Shown: piece after piece, positions 17,912-26,386 of the stretch
Numbering within the stretch: the stretch's first letter is position 1
Layout: each line of letters begins with the position of its first letter
Assembly (NCBI GenBank): GCA_948847595.1
Contig: CAQOGY010000014.1
Location: 1 to 64,000, forward strand
From: an uncultured Bacteroides sp.
GTDB taxonomy: Bacteria; Bacteroidota; Bacteroidia; Bacteroidales; Bacteroidaceae
DNA: 64,000 bases
Reading direction: 5' to 3'
Program-made: the position numbers and the translations under genes
The notes under the pieces: model-generated
Seen by the model: the letters and a program-made list of their open reading frames with translations, nothing else
The model's database searches: none
Told to the model about the DNA's origin: nothing

Positions 17912-20506
17912 ATGATTGATAGTGCAAAATATAAATATCTAATTATCGAATTGATAGCTATACTAATTGCAACACCTCATTTAAGCGCTCAAGGTCTGCA
18001 GTTTTTTGGAAATAAAGTACCGATTGAACAACGGACTTCCTATACTATTTTCTCGAAAAAACAAACTCCGGTTTTCTCTAATTTTATCGATATAGAGTTT
18101 GAATTAAGAATATCTCAGAGTGAAACTTTCGGGTATCTGTTTCATATGCTCAATCCGATAAGTGATGAGGCATACAGTCTGACATATACCTATGTAAGTG
18201 AAAAGAATAGTGTTTTTAAATTTAATACCGAAGGAAAGGTTAATCATATTTCAGTCACTGTGCCTAATGACTCTGTTATCTCACAATGGTTGCCTGTAAA
18301 ATTAAGAATTGATCTTCTGAAGGGTGAAAGTCTGTTGATGATTGCCGGCAAGAGAGAATATGGAGCAAATTCTGTTGCTCCGTCCAATCAAACGTCTCCT
18401 GTACTTATTTTCGGACGTAGGGAACATCTGGTGGATTTGCCGGCATTTGCTATCCGTAATCTGAAAGTATCCGGTGAAAGGCAGAACTATTCTTTTGATT
18501 TGAATGAGAGCCAAGGACATGAGGTGCACAGTAGTGACGGTAAAATACTGGGATGGGTAGAGAATCCTTATTGGTTAATAGGAGATTCTTATCATTGGAG
18601 GAAAGATATTTCTTTCATTGTTTCTCAATGTGTGGGATCAAAGTTTAACTGTAAAGAGCAGGAAATACAATTTATCAGTCCCGATTCGTTATTTACCTAT
18701 CAGACTGCAAAAAAGCGAATGCTGCGAAGACCATATGCGAGTAGGATGCCGGTAAAAATGCTCTTGGGAACTAATTTTATTAATGAATCGGCCAATCAAA
18801 TGTATGCTTATGAGATAAACAACCTGCCTGTTGACAGTATCACCATATCGTCTCTGGATTTGTCCACGCTGCAATGGGAGCCTATAGGAAGAGCATACTC
18901 TAAAGTCCAGTTACATCATCATAATGGTTTTTGGGACAATAAGAATCATCGTTATATAGTATTTGGAGGATTCGGAAATAGATTATATAGTAATAAGTTT
19001 TTGGTCTACAATGAAGGAGTAGACCGGTGGGATACTTTGCAATTTAAAGGAGACAATATAACTCCCCGCTTTTTCTCTTCAATGACCTCTTCTGCACAAG
19101 GCAACTATTTGTATATATATGGCGGGGTAGGCAATGAATCCGGCGACCAGAGCATTGGGCATAATTATTATAATGATTTGTATGGTATTGATTTGGAACG
19201 TCGTATCATAAAACGATACTGGAGCCATCCTGTGGAAGAGAAGCGTGTACCTTCCGAGCAGATGATTTTATCCGAAGACGGAAAGTATCTTTATGTGATT
19301 CGCTATGCAGAGTACATAAAAACGTCCAGTTTGCAGTTGTACAGAATATCCATAGAGGATGGTAATATGGAAGCATTGGGAGATTCTATTCCGTTTGTTT
19401 CCGGATCGATTATTTCTACCGTATCTTTATATTATAATCCGACATTAAAAGAGTACTATTGTGTAGCGCAAGAATGCAATGAGCAGGCTAAACAGGTAAG
19501 AGCTACCATTTATACTTTATCTGCACCTCCTGTGAGTAAGGCAGAGATGGAATATTATGTTTCGGGTGAGAAAAGCATTGGATGGTCAAAATTGATATTG
19601 CTATTTGCAGTTCTGTGTATAGCGGCATTGAGTATTTGGATGTTTGGCTTTCGTAAGAGGAGGAAGACTCAAAAGGAAGTTGTTCAAAGTCGTCCTGTCA
19701 CATTTTCGTCCGGTGGTCATTCTGCAACGGCCCCGATGAACTCGCTGCTCACTTCGGAAACGAAGATTCGTACGAATGATAAAAAAGAAGCCAACCGGAT
19801 CTATATATATGGTATGTTTACTGTTTATAACCGGGACGGGCGTGATGTAACTCATTTATTCAGTAAGAAGCTGAAGTATATCTTTTTATATATTCTGTTG
19901 AATAGCATTAAAGAAGGGGAAGGGGTAAGTTCATCTTCTTTGAATGAGATATTCTGGCCGGACAAGGAAGAAGATAAAGCCAAAAATCTGAAGGGAGTTA
20001 CTATCAGTAATTTGCGTAAGACACTATTGGAACTCGATGGTATTAGATTGGTCTATGACAAAGGTGTTTTTAAAATAGAAATAGAAGATGCTATCTGTTT
20101 TTGCGATTATTTCAATTTGCATATACATTTAGCTACGCATCCCCAGTCGTGTGAATACTTCCTGCCAATATGGGAAAGAGGAAAGTTGCTGGAGAATATC
20201 GAGCATTCATTGTTCGATAAGTATAAGCAACGTTCGGAAGACACTATTCTTTCATTGCTTCCTAAGGATTTGCCGGTTTATTATCAGCATAATGAATATC
20301 GTTATGTGTTGCGCATCTGTTTCATTATTCTGAATAGAGATCCGTTGAATGAGAAAGCATTGATGTATAGTGTCAGATGCTATAAAAAGATGAATGACTT
20401 TGAGAATCTTTCCAAAATATACTCGGCTTTCATTATTGAATATCGTAAAAGTATGGGAGAGGACTATACCCAAACGATAGAAGATTTGCTTTTGGAAGAG
20501 AGTTAA
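17912..20506 (+). CDS. Membrane-anchored SARP-like one-component regulator with beta-propeller sensor
   Basis: An 864-residue protein if started at 17912 (MIDSAKYKY), which puts a signal peptide ending LSAQ at the N-terminus; an ATG at 17864 adds 16 residues. Domains: a LamG/concanavalin-like region (about 30-200), a Kelch-like beta-propeller (about 240-530, with HRYIVFGGFGN and LYIYGGVGN repeats), one transmembrane helix (about 561-580) followed by RKRRK, then a cytoplasmic half with an OmpR-type winged helix (about 628-730) and a helical BTAD-like region to the end. The layout resembles SARP-family activators fused to an extracytoplasmic sensor. It probably senses a glycan in the periplasm and activates the flanking mannosidase locus. 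Ligand and output are inferred. It ends 19 bases before the convergent ATPase gene. Confidence 0.8.
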   Translation: MIDSAKYKYLIIELIAILIATPHLSAQGLQFFGNKVPIEQRTSYTIFSKKQTPVFSNFIDIEFELRISQSETFGYLFHMLNPISDEAYSLTYTYVSEKNSVFKFNTEGKVNHISVTVPNDSVISQWLPVKLRIDLLKGESLLMIAGKREYGANSVAPSNQTSPVLIFGRREHLVDLPAFAIRNLKVSGERQNYSFDLNESQGHEVHSSDGKILGWVENPYWLIGDSYHWRKDISFIVSQCVGSKFNCKEQEIQFISPDSLFTYQTAKKRMLRRPYASRMPVKMLLGTNFINESANQMYAYEINNLPVDSITISSLDLSTLQWEPIGRAYSKVQLHHHNGFWDNKNHRYIVFGGFGNRLYSNKFLVYNEGVDRWDTLQFKGDNITPRFFSSMTSSAQGNYLYIYGGVGNESGDQSIGHNYYNDLYGIDLERRIIKRYWSHPVEEKRVPSEQMILSEDGKYLYVIRYAEYIKTSSLQLYRISIEDGNMEALGDSIPFVSGSIISTVSLYYNPTLKEYYCVAQECNEQAKQVRATIYTLSAPPVSKAEMEYYVSGEKSIGWSKLILLFAVLCIAALSIWMFGFRKRRKTQKEVVQSRPVTFSSGGHSATAPMNSLLTSETKIRTNDKKEANRIYIYGMFTVYNRDGRDVTHLFSKKLKYIFLYILLNSIKEGEGVSSSSLNEIFWPDKEEDKAKNLKGVTISNLRKTLLELDGIRLVYDKGVFKIEIEDAICFCDYFNLHIHLATHPQSCEYFLPIWERGKLLENIEHSLFDKYKQRSEDTILSLLPKDLPVYYQHNEYRYVLRICFIILNRDPLNEKALMYSVRCYKKMNDFENLSKIYSAFIIEYRKSMGEDYTQTIEDLLLEES

Positions 20507-20525
20507 TCAATCATTTGTTTTTATA

Positions 20526-21653
20526 TCAGCATGATACTTCTTTTTTAAACCATACACCAAATACAGGATCAGCCAGAATGATTTCTTTTCCGTCTGTTTC
20601 TATTAGTTCTTTTTGTAGTAATGCACTCTTCAGCCGAACGATATTGGCAGAGGTTCCGAGGTTATATTTTAGAATGATCTCCTTACTGCTAAATTTAGAG
20701 TGTATCCCATCGATGACCGCTTTTAGGAAATTCATCTGATAAGCGGAGAGATTTTCAGTTTCGCTTTGAAAAAGAATATTGTTTTGGTCTAGTAAATCTT
20801 CCAGAGCATGAGTCAGCTGTTCCTCTGTTGCTATATCGGTGGTGCGTATCCAAAGCAACCAGGCAAGTTGTTGTACGTAGGAAGAGTGATTGTCCACAAG
20901 GCGACAGATTTCTTTGGCAAGCTCGGGTGAAATGTGCTTCCCGGTATTTTCAAAGCGTTTGCAGATATATTCTATCCAATATTTAGTCTCTATTTTGGTG
21001 AGATAGATCGCATCTCCGAATTTGTAGAATGGAAGATTCTTTTTTTCGAAAAGTTCATTCATCAGATGTTTCTTACTTCCAAAAAGGCAATATGAGACAT
21101 GCTGCTGTAGTTGCCACACCGTACGTAGCTTTTTCTGAAATGTTTTTGAATCCTCAAAATCTGAGATTTGTTGGAACTCGTCAATGCAGATCACTATTTG
21201 AATCCCTTTTTCTATCGCAATCTTTTCAGGTAATTGCAAGATATCATTTCCGGCATTATCCTGCATGCTATACTCAAAAGAGATAGAAAAGTCGTTCATA
21301 GGGTCTGTGCCAATGGAAATTTTGGGATTGATATGTGCGAGAAATTGTTTGGTGTTCTCAACCCACTCGTCCCATTTGGAAGAAGTTTGTTTTAATACAG
21401 AAGTAGCAAAAAGACGATAGAATTCGCTTTCGGTACGACAGGAGAAAATGTCTAAATAGACTATCTTTCTGGTCTTTGTTTGAGCTAGCTGGGCTACTTT
21501 CTTCACAAGCGATGTTTTCCCCCATCTTCTTGGGGATATAAGTATTGTGTTCACACCATGTGTGAAATTAAGGAGCAGACGCTGGGTTTCTTTCTCTCGA
21601 TCGGTGAAGTTATCTCCGGAAGTGGCTACACCAAAAACAAATGGCTTTTCCAT
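20526..21653 (-). CDS. AAA-family ATPase, archaeal-ATPase-like
   Basis: 375 residues from ATG 21653 (MEKPFVFGVATSG); an ATG at 21680 would add nine residues without a family match I can see. The Walker A loop is SPRRWGKTSLV (Lys46), Walker B is VICIDEFQQI, and the C-terminal part has a winged-helix look (FSSKEIILKYNLGTSANIVRLKSALLQKELIETDG, described here in two pieces: about residues 315-350). Similar proteins are common in Bacteroides as stand-alone ATPases of unknown role, sometimes proposed to act like STAND-type regulators or to be linked to mobile DNA. No nuclease or toxin domain was seen. A 48-base palindrome lies just upstream and may control it. Confidence 0.75.
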   Translation of the reverse strand: MEKPFVFGVATSGDNFTDREKETQRLLLNFTHGVNTILISPRRWGKTSLVKKVAQLAQTKTRKIVYLDIFSCRTESEFYRLFATSVLKQTSSKWDEWVENTKQFLAHINPKISIGTDPMNDFSISFEYSMQDNAGNDILQLPEKIAIEKGIQIVICIDEFQQISDFEDSKTFQKKLRTVWQLQQHVSYCLFGSKKHLMNELFEKKNLPFYKFGDAIYLTKIETKYWIEYICKRFENTGKHISPELAKEICRLVDNHSSYVQQLAWLLWIRTTDIATEEQLTHALEDLLDQNNILFQSETENLSAYQMNFLKAVIDGIHSKFSSKEIILKYNLGTSANIVRLKSALLQKELIETDGKEIILADPVFGVWFKKEVSC

Positions 21654-21700
21654 GCTTATCTTTTTGTTGGAACCTTGCAAATATAGCGATTCTTTAATAA

Positions 21701-21748
21701 ACTAACAAGTTTGTTACTAACAAAGTTGTTAGTAATAAACTTGTTAGT
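21701..21748. promoter_or_regulatory. 48-bp inverted repeat upstream of the ATPase gene
   Basis: Left arm 21701-21721 and right arm 21728-21748 are complementary over 21 bases with one mismatch, around a 6-base centre. Within the arms the 8-mer ACTAACAA-type unit recurs (GTTAGT/ACTAAC four times). It is 48 bases upstream of the ATPase start and could be an operator, for example for autoregulation by the winged helix. A hairpin in the 5' leader is the alternative. Confidence 0.55.
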
Positions 21749-21944
21749 CATTAACGATGCAACCTTTGTTTATATGCCAGTGTTCCAATTATTTAATTTG
21801 TAATTAACGCTCGAAGGGCTTGAGGACTTAACAAAGGCTTTTTTATGTAACTTTGTAGTCGTAATAACAACAATAAAACTCAAATTAAAATCTGGAATCT
21901 GTCGGATCGCATTGATAACTTGAATTCAATATGCCACACAGTGA

Positions 21945-22430
21945 TTTGATAGTAGTTTTGCTCTCATGCTCTAATGAAAGGTCTGTATTCCTTTATTCAT
22001 CGTAGTTTCAGGTATGGTAGCAAGTGTGGTGGCAGGTATGAGAGCAAGCGTTTGCTCTCACTCTTCCATATATCATTGTTTGTCATTTGTTTGATATTAT
22101 CTTTTGATTTACAGGATGTTAATAACTGAAGTGTCAACTATTAATGATTGGTATATCAGACATTAATAAATGAGAAATCAGCCTTTAATGGTTGATAACT
22201 CAGTTGTTTTTGACTGATAAATGATTTATTGTTTCTTGGAAGAGCAGGTTAATCGAACAGTTGTTACGGTCAAGTTAATTGAATCATATAAGTAAGCCAT
22301 CAGTTTCCTGCCTTGGATACTGCAGTGTCCCGCCTTGGGAACTGCAGTATCTTGCCTTGGGAACTATCGTTTCCCGCCTTGGGAACTATCGTTTCCTTCC
22401 TGGATACTGTCGTTTCTGCTTCGGAAATCA
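21945..22430 (+). repeat. Composite 22-bp-periodic repeat element, copy 1
   Basis: This stretch is homologous, in reverse orientation, to 37680-38280. Order on the plus strand: a conserved block (about 21945-22070, containing a hairpin around GAGAGCAA-GCG-TTTGCTCTC), an array with TTAAT at 22119, 22141, 22163 and 22185 (exactly 22 bases apart), a short degenerate block rich in GTCAA/GAA, and an array of dyad units at about 22302-22430 with TTGG landmarks at 22313, 22335, 22357, 22379 and 22400. Units carry a GGAACT-AGTTCC-like dyad. No protein is encoded convincingly. It lies in the divergent gap between the ATPase and the fimbrial operon. Confidence 0.75.
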
Positions 22431-22790
22431 TTTCTCCGATAATAGGAGGTTATCTTCCATTTCCGATATAAGCGGCGCCTTCCCTGTTTATACCGGTGTT
22501 GCAGATGGTGGTATCTGTCACTTATCTGCAACAGGTATCTGCAACGCTGTAATCAAATGTTGATTAAATAGTTATTTCGATTTTGTTGCAGATGGCAGAT
22601 GTTTTTCATTTATAACTTCTGTGTAGTATCGTGGAAAAATAGCTTTTCAACTTCTGGAGTTTCGCTTTTTTACGCTTGTTCTATCCATCCATACTCTTAA
22701 AACTTGCAAATTCCTTCCAATCGTTTCACAGAACCTTCCAAGCCTGTTTTTTTGTTCCGGTAGTATGATTTTATTTAGTTATTAACTTCT
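22431..22790. other. Leader region before the fimbrial operon, with four GTTGCAGAT boxes
   Basis: No gene is supported here. The nonamer GTTGCAGAT occurs at 22498-22506 and 22585-22593, and its complement at 22524-22532 and 22537-22545: four copies in 96 bases. They lie 200-290 bases upstream of the fimbrial promoter box, so they may be regulator sites or part of a structured RNA. The rest is unremarkable. Confidence 0.45.
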
Positions 22791-22798
22791 ATATTTGT
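22791..22798 (+). promoter_or_regulatory. Bacteroides -7 promoter box for the fimbrial operon
   Basis: TATATTTG fits the TAnnTTTG consensus of the Bacteroides primary sigma factor. It ends 18 bases before the ATG at 22817, implying a very short 5' leader. No clear -33 TTTG was seen at the usual spacing, so it may be weak or need an activator. Confidence 0.6.
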
Positions 22799-22816
22799 TC
22801 ACAGAAACGAACAATT

Positions 22817-24094
22817 ATGAAAAACGGGATCTATACATGCGTTATTCTCATGGCATTTCTTGCTTTATCAGAAAGTGTGTATGCAGCGATTCCGGTTCTC
22901 ACGGTTGCGAGTGACACTATCAGGCGGGTGGTGATATATTTCGATAAGGAAGAAACAGATATTGATTTTAGTTATAAAACTAATAATCATGAAATTAATG
23001 TTTTAGATTCTTTGCTTGAAGAAAAAATAAATTCAAGATATATCACTGCGCTCAATGTGGTCACTTTTGTATCGCCTGACGGAGATTCGGTTTACAATGC
23101 CGCATTATCTGTCCGAAGAAACAATTCGATGAGAGAGTTCTTAAGGCAACGTTATCCGTATGTTGATGTCGAAAAGATTAAACTTACTTCGGAAGGAGAA
23201 GATTGGTCTGAACTTCGTAAGTTGGTGGCGTCGGATTCAGACTTGCCGGACCGGGAAGAAGTCTTGATGTTGATAGATTATCATCGGGATAACACTGTGA
23301 AGCGAAAAGAACTGTTGCAGAAGTTGAATCAGGGAATGGCTTACCGATACATTGTCCGCAATGTGTTACCTGAGTTGAGACGCGCTGAGATTACGGTTGT
23401 CCGGGAGGTTCCGGAAATGGAAAAGAATACTTTTGAACCGGTATCTTCTGTCTCCGGATTGTTTGTTTCAAAGCAGGAAGAGGCGCTTCCGAGCGATCAA
23501 CCTGATAAGCCGGAGGGAGAAAGTAAAGAGAGTATGGCTTATGAGGTGGTAGTGTCGGAGGCAGAAGGGCCGGTTGAAAGTAAAACGGTGCTTGCAGTGA
23601 AGAATAATCTGTTGTACGATTTGGCGTTGGCGCCGAATCTGGAAGTAGAGATTCCGGTAGGCAAAAGGTGGTCTTTAAATGCTGAATACAAATGTCCGTG
23701 GTGGCTGAACAGTAAACATGATTTCTGTTATCAGCTTCTTTCGGGAGGAGTGGAAGGACGTTGCTGGTTGGGCAATCGTCAGAAGCGCAACCGGTTGACA
23801 GGACATTTTATTGGGCTTTATGCTGAAGGTGGAATTTACGATTTCCAGTGGAAGGGAGACGGTTATCGGGGCGATTATTACGGAGCTGCGGGAGTGACCT
23901 ACGGGTATGCGCGGCAACTGGCTCGCCATCTGTCGCTCGAATTTAGCTTCGGCATCGGGTATCTGACAACAGAATATAAGAAATATACTCCTTACGAGGG
24001 GGATATCGTGTGGACAACTAGTGGACGTTATAACTTTATAGGTCCTACCAAGGCGAAAGTCTCTCTGGTATGGCTGATAAAAAGAGGGAGATAA
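22817..24094 (+). CDS. DUF3575 outer-membrane protein of a fimbrial-type operon
   Basis: A 425-residue protein with a signal peptide (ending VYAA, about residue 23). The N-terminal half (about 30-200) resembles the periplasmic OmpA-like portion found in this group: VVIYFDKEETDIDF followed by SVRRNNSMREFLRQRYP. The C-terminal half (about 250-425), beginning LAVKNNLLYDLALAPNLEVE, is the DUF3575 beta-barrel domain. In Bacteroidales such genes stand at the head of Mfa/FimA-like fimbrial operons and are thought to help anchor or assemble fimbriae in the outer membrane; the exact role is not established. It is 7 bases upstream of the DUF5119 gene and followed by a fimbrillin. Confidence 0.82.
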   Translation: MKNGIYTCVILMAFLALSESVYAAIPVLTVASDTIRRVVIYFDKEETDIDFSYKTNNHEINVLDSLLEEKINSRYITALNVVTFVSPDGDSVYNAALSVRRNNSMREFLRQRYPYVDVEKIKLTSEGEDWSELRKLVASDSDLPDREEVLMLIDYHRDNTVKRKELLQKLNQGMAYRYIVRNVLPELRRAEITVVREVPEMEKNTFEPVSSVSGLFVSKQEEALPSDQPDKPEGESKESMAYEVVVSEAEGPVESKTVLAVKNNLLYDLALAPNLEVEIPVGKRWSLNAEYKCPWWLNSKHDFCYQLLSGGVEGRCWLGNRQKRNRLTGHFIGLYAEGGIYDFQWKGDGYRGDYYGAAGVTYGYARQLARHLSLEFSFGIGYLTTEYKKYTPYEGDIVWTTSGRYNFIGPTKAKVSLVWLIKRGR

Positions 24095-24101
24095 GGACGT
24101 T

Positions 24102-25082
24102 ATGCAAGATACAAGATACATACTTCTTGTGCTTCTGTCCTCGCTGCTGATGCTGACCGGATGTAGCCGTCGCGAACTATTGGATGATTATCCCGTAAGC
24201 GGGGTAGATATAAAGTTAGATTGGAACGGTGTTACCGATAAGTTGCCGGAAGGGGTTCGGGTGATTTTTTATCCGAAGAGTGCGGAAGGCAGAAAGATTG
24301 ATACATACCTTTCAGTAAGAGGTGGAAAAGTAAAGGTGCCGCCGGGGCGTTACTCGGTAGTGGCTTACAACTACGACACTGAAACGGTACAGATCAGAGG
24401 AGAGGAAGCCTATGAGACGATTGAAGCATTTACAGGCTATTGCAATGGTCTGGGAATAGCGGGAACGGAAAAAATGGTATGGGGACCTGATCCCTTATAC
24501 GTAGTGCAGATCGATGATTTACATATAGCGAACAATGAAGAAGAGCTTCTACTGGATTGGAAACCGAAATTAGTGGTAAAGACCTATTCTTTCAAGATCA
24601 AGGTGGAAGGGCTGGAATATGTTTCTTCAATCGTTGGCAGTGTGGAAGGTATGGCGGGTTGTTACTGTTTGGGCAGATGTTGCGGGATGATGAACGATGC
24701 TCCTATCTACTTTGAAGCGCAAGGACGTTCGGGCGAAGTAACGGGTAGTTTTACAGCTTTTGGGTTACCGGAAGGGGCGATAAGCCGGGCAGGTGACAAG
24801 ATAAAGCTGACACTGGCTTTTATTAAAGTAGATAAAACCGTGCAGAAAGCGGAGATTGATATAACGGAGGTGGTTACTGATGCGGAAAAAGGAGGCGGAA
24901 GTGGAAGTGGCGGAGATGATGACGGTGATGTTGTTGAGCCTCCAACAGAGATAGAGTTGCCACTTGACGATCAAGTTGAGGTTGAAAAGCCGACTACTAA
25001 TCCGGATGGCGGAGGGGGTGGTATTGGTGGCGAAGTTGGTGATTGGGGAGAAGAGGAGGAAGTGCCTTTGCCCGTAATTTGA
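24102..25082 (+). CDS. DUF5119 fimbrial-operon lipoprotein with acidic glycine-rich tail
   Basis: A 326-residue lipoprotein with lipobox MLTGC (Cys21). Residues about 35-255 match the DUF5119 pattern (VDIKLDWNGV, VRVIFYPKSAEG, GRYSVVAYNYDTE), a domain related to FimB/Mfa2-like anchor proteins. The last 60 residues or so form a low-complexity tail of glycine, aspartate, glutamate and proline (GGGSGSGGDDDGDVVEPP, GGGGGIGGEVGDWGEEEE), probably an extended surface arm. It is translated right after DUF3575 and 52 bases before fimbrillin. A role in anchoring or capping fimbriae is inferred from context. Confidence 0.78.
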   Translation: MQDTRYILLVLLSSLLMLTGCSRRELLDDYPVSGVDIKLDWNGVTDKLPEGVRVIFYPKSAEGRKIDTYLSVRGGKVKVPPGRYSVVAYNYDTETVQIRGEEAYETIEAFTGYCNGLGIAGTEKMVWGPDPLYVVQIDDLHIANNEEELLLDWKPKLVVKTYSFKIKVEGLEYVSSIVGSVEGMAGCYCLGRCCGMMNDAPIYFEAQGRSGEVTGSFTAFGLPEGAISRAGDKIKLTLAFIKVDKTVQKAEIDITEVVTDAEKGGGSGSGGDDDGDVVEPPTEIELPLDDQVEVEKPTTNPDGGGGGIGGEVGDWGEEEEVPLPVI

Positions 25083-25134
25083 GATTAGACATAAACAAGA
25101 TATAACAATATTATAAACTTAAAAAAATACGATT

Positions 25135-26088
25135 ATGAAAAAGGTATTATTGGCGATTGCAGCAGTTGCAACAATTACAAGCTGCTCACAGAATGAAGAA
25201 TTTGAGAATCTAGGACAAAAAGAGGAAATAAACTTTACTCCGGTAGTTGGAAAAGCTACGAGAGTTACCCCTCTTGTAACGGACGCTTTTGAGACTTTCA
25301 CAATTTATGGCTATAATGTGGGTACAACGGATTTTAATGGTACAGGTAATCTCTCAACTGCAATATTTGGACCGGAAACATATTCAAAATCCGCAGCTAC
25401 TTGGACAGGAAACACTTTCTATTGGCCTGCAAATGTGGCAGAGAAACTTTGTTTCTTTGCGTATTCTCCTGCTTCTATAAAAGAATATCAAGCTACAACA
25501 GGTTATCCTTCATTTAAATATGAGGTTAAGGCGGTTGAATCACAAGAAGATTTGGTTGTAGCTAGTAATCTGAATAAAGCAAGAGGGACTGATGTATCTT
25601 TGGCTTTTAACCATGCATTAATACAGTTGAATTTTTCGGCAGGACTGACAACTGGCTTTACTTATGCTATTACAAATATTTCAATTAGTGGAGTTAATAA
25701 CTCAGGCACATTTACTTATAGTAACAGCATCGGTGACTGGACAGCTCAAGATGGCACTGCTTCTTATGCTTATGCAGGTGATTTTAATGGAACAATAACT
25801 GATAATGTATTAAAACTTTCAACAGGTAGTAATGCTTTAATGTTAATGCCACAAACAGTTCCTGCTGGTGCTGAAATCTCGATTACATATACAGCGACAG
25901 CTAATTCCACTAACCAAGTGACTTTTAATGGAACTAAGAAAGTTGCAATTGGTGGTGTTGAATGGAAGAAAGGCAGTAATATTTGTTATAAGTTGATATT
26001 ACCAACAGGTGCAGAGGCTATAACTTATAGTACTGTAGTTAATCCTTGGGGTGAGGAAGATTCTCAAGATAAAACAACTCAACCATAA
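25135..26088 (+). CDS. Fimbrillin-family (Mfa1/FimA-like) lipoprotein
   Basis: A 317-residue lipoprotein with Cys17 in the TITSC lipobox. It has the Mfa-like fimbrillin pattern: an acidic start (SQNEEFEN), INFTPVVGKATRV, then ETFTIYGYNVG, NTFYWPANVAEKLCFFAYSP and DVSLAFNHALIQLNF, all typical of Bacteroides fimbrillin-like proteins. The Arg in GKATRV could be a site for the processing that exposes the donor strand in Porphyromonas fimbrillins. It is probably the structural or tip subunit of a short surface fimbria. It is the last gene of the operon, followed 36 bases later by a strong terminator. Confidence 0.82.
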   Translation: MKKVLLAIAAVATITSCSQNEEFENLGQKEEINFTPVVGKATRVTPLVTDAFETFTIYGYNVGTTDFNGTGNLSTAIFGPETYSKSAATWTGNTFYWPANVAEKLCFFAYSPASIKEYQATTGYPSFKYEVKAVESQEDLVVASNLNKARGTDVSLAFNHALIQLNFSAGLTTGFTYAITNISISGVNNSGTFTYSNSIGDWTAQDGTASYAYAGDFNGTITDNVLKLSTGSNALMLMPQTVPAGAEISITYTATANSTNQVTFNGTKKVAIGGVEWKKGSNICYKLILPTGAEAITYSTVVNPWGEEDSQDKTTQP

Positions 26089-26123
26089 TTTTTTTGTAAA
26101 TGGTGAAAATGTGATATTTCTAT

Positions 26124-26156
26124 GAATCCTAGTTTTTAAACAAAAAACTAGGATTC
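26124..26156 (+). terminator. Terminator of the fimbrial operon
   Basis: A perfect 14-bp stem (26124-26137 with 26143-26156) and a 5-base loop, with T-rich sequence inside the left arm and after the stem. It follows the fimbrillin stop by 35 bases. The remaining 230 bases to the AraC gene are AT-rich with no gene; a TATTTTTG box at 26342-26349 may be its promoter. Confidence 0.8.
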
Positions 26157-26386
26157 TCTATCTTAAGATATATGTATTATACGTAATTCAAGATTTATAT
26201 TATTTCCTCAGTATTTATATCTTATTGTTTTATTAATTTTGAAAGTTTTTCATCTTGATAAATAAGCTTTAAATATTCTTTTCGAATCATCTCTTTTGCA
26301 CTTTTCTCCTCCTTTTCTATTGCCATGTAAAAGATTTCATATATTTTTGTTGCCAACAGGAACAAATCAAACACCAACACAAATAT

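Noticed and set aside
21848..21855. TAACTTTG promoter box reading into repeat element copy 1
   Set aside because: It fits TAnnTTTG but has no -33 TTTG and no gene follows; copy 2 has no matching box, so I do not claim it drives an RNA.
22279..22563. 94-residue open frame on the plus strand
   Set aside because: It lies within the 22-bp dyad array; its repeated CLGYC/LGTI-like residues are a product of the DNA repeat and it has no start context or family match.
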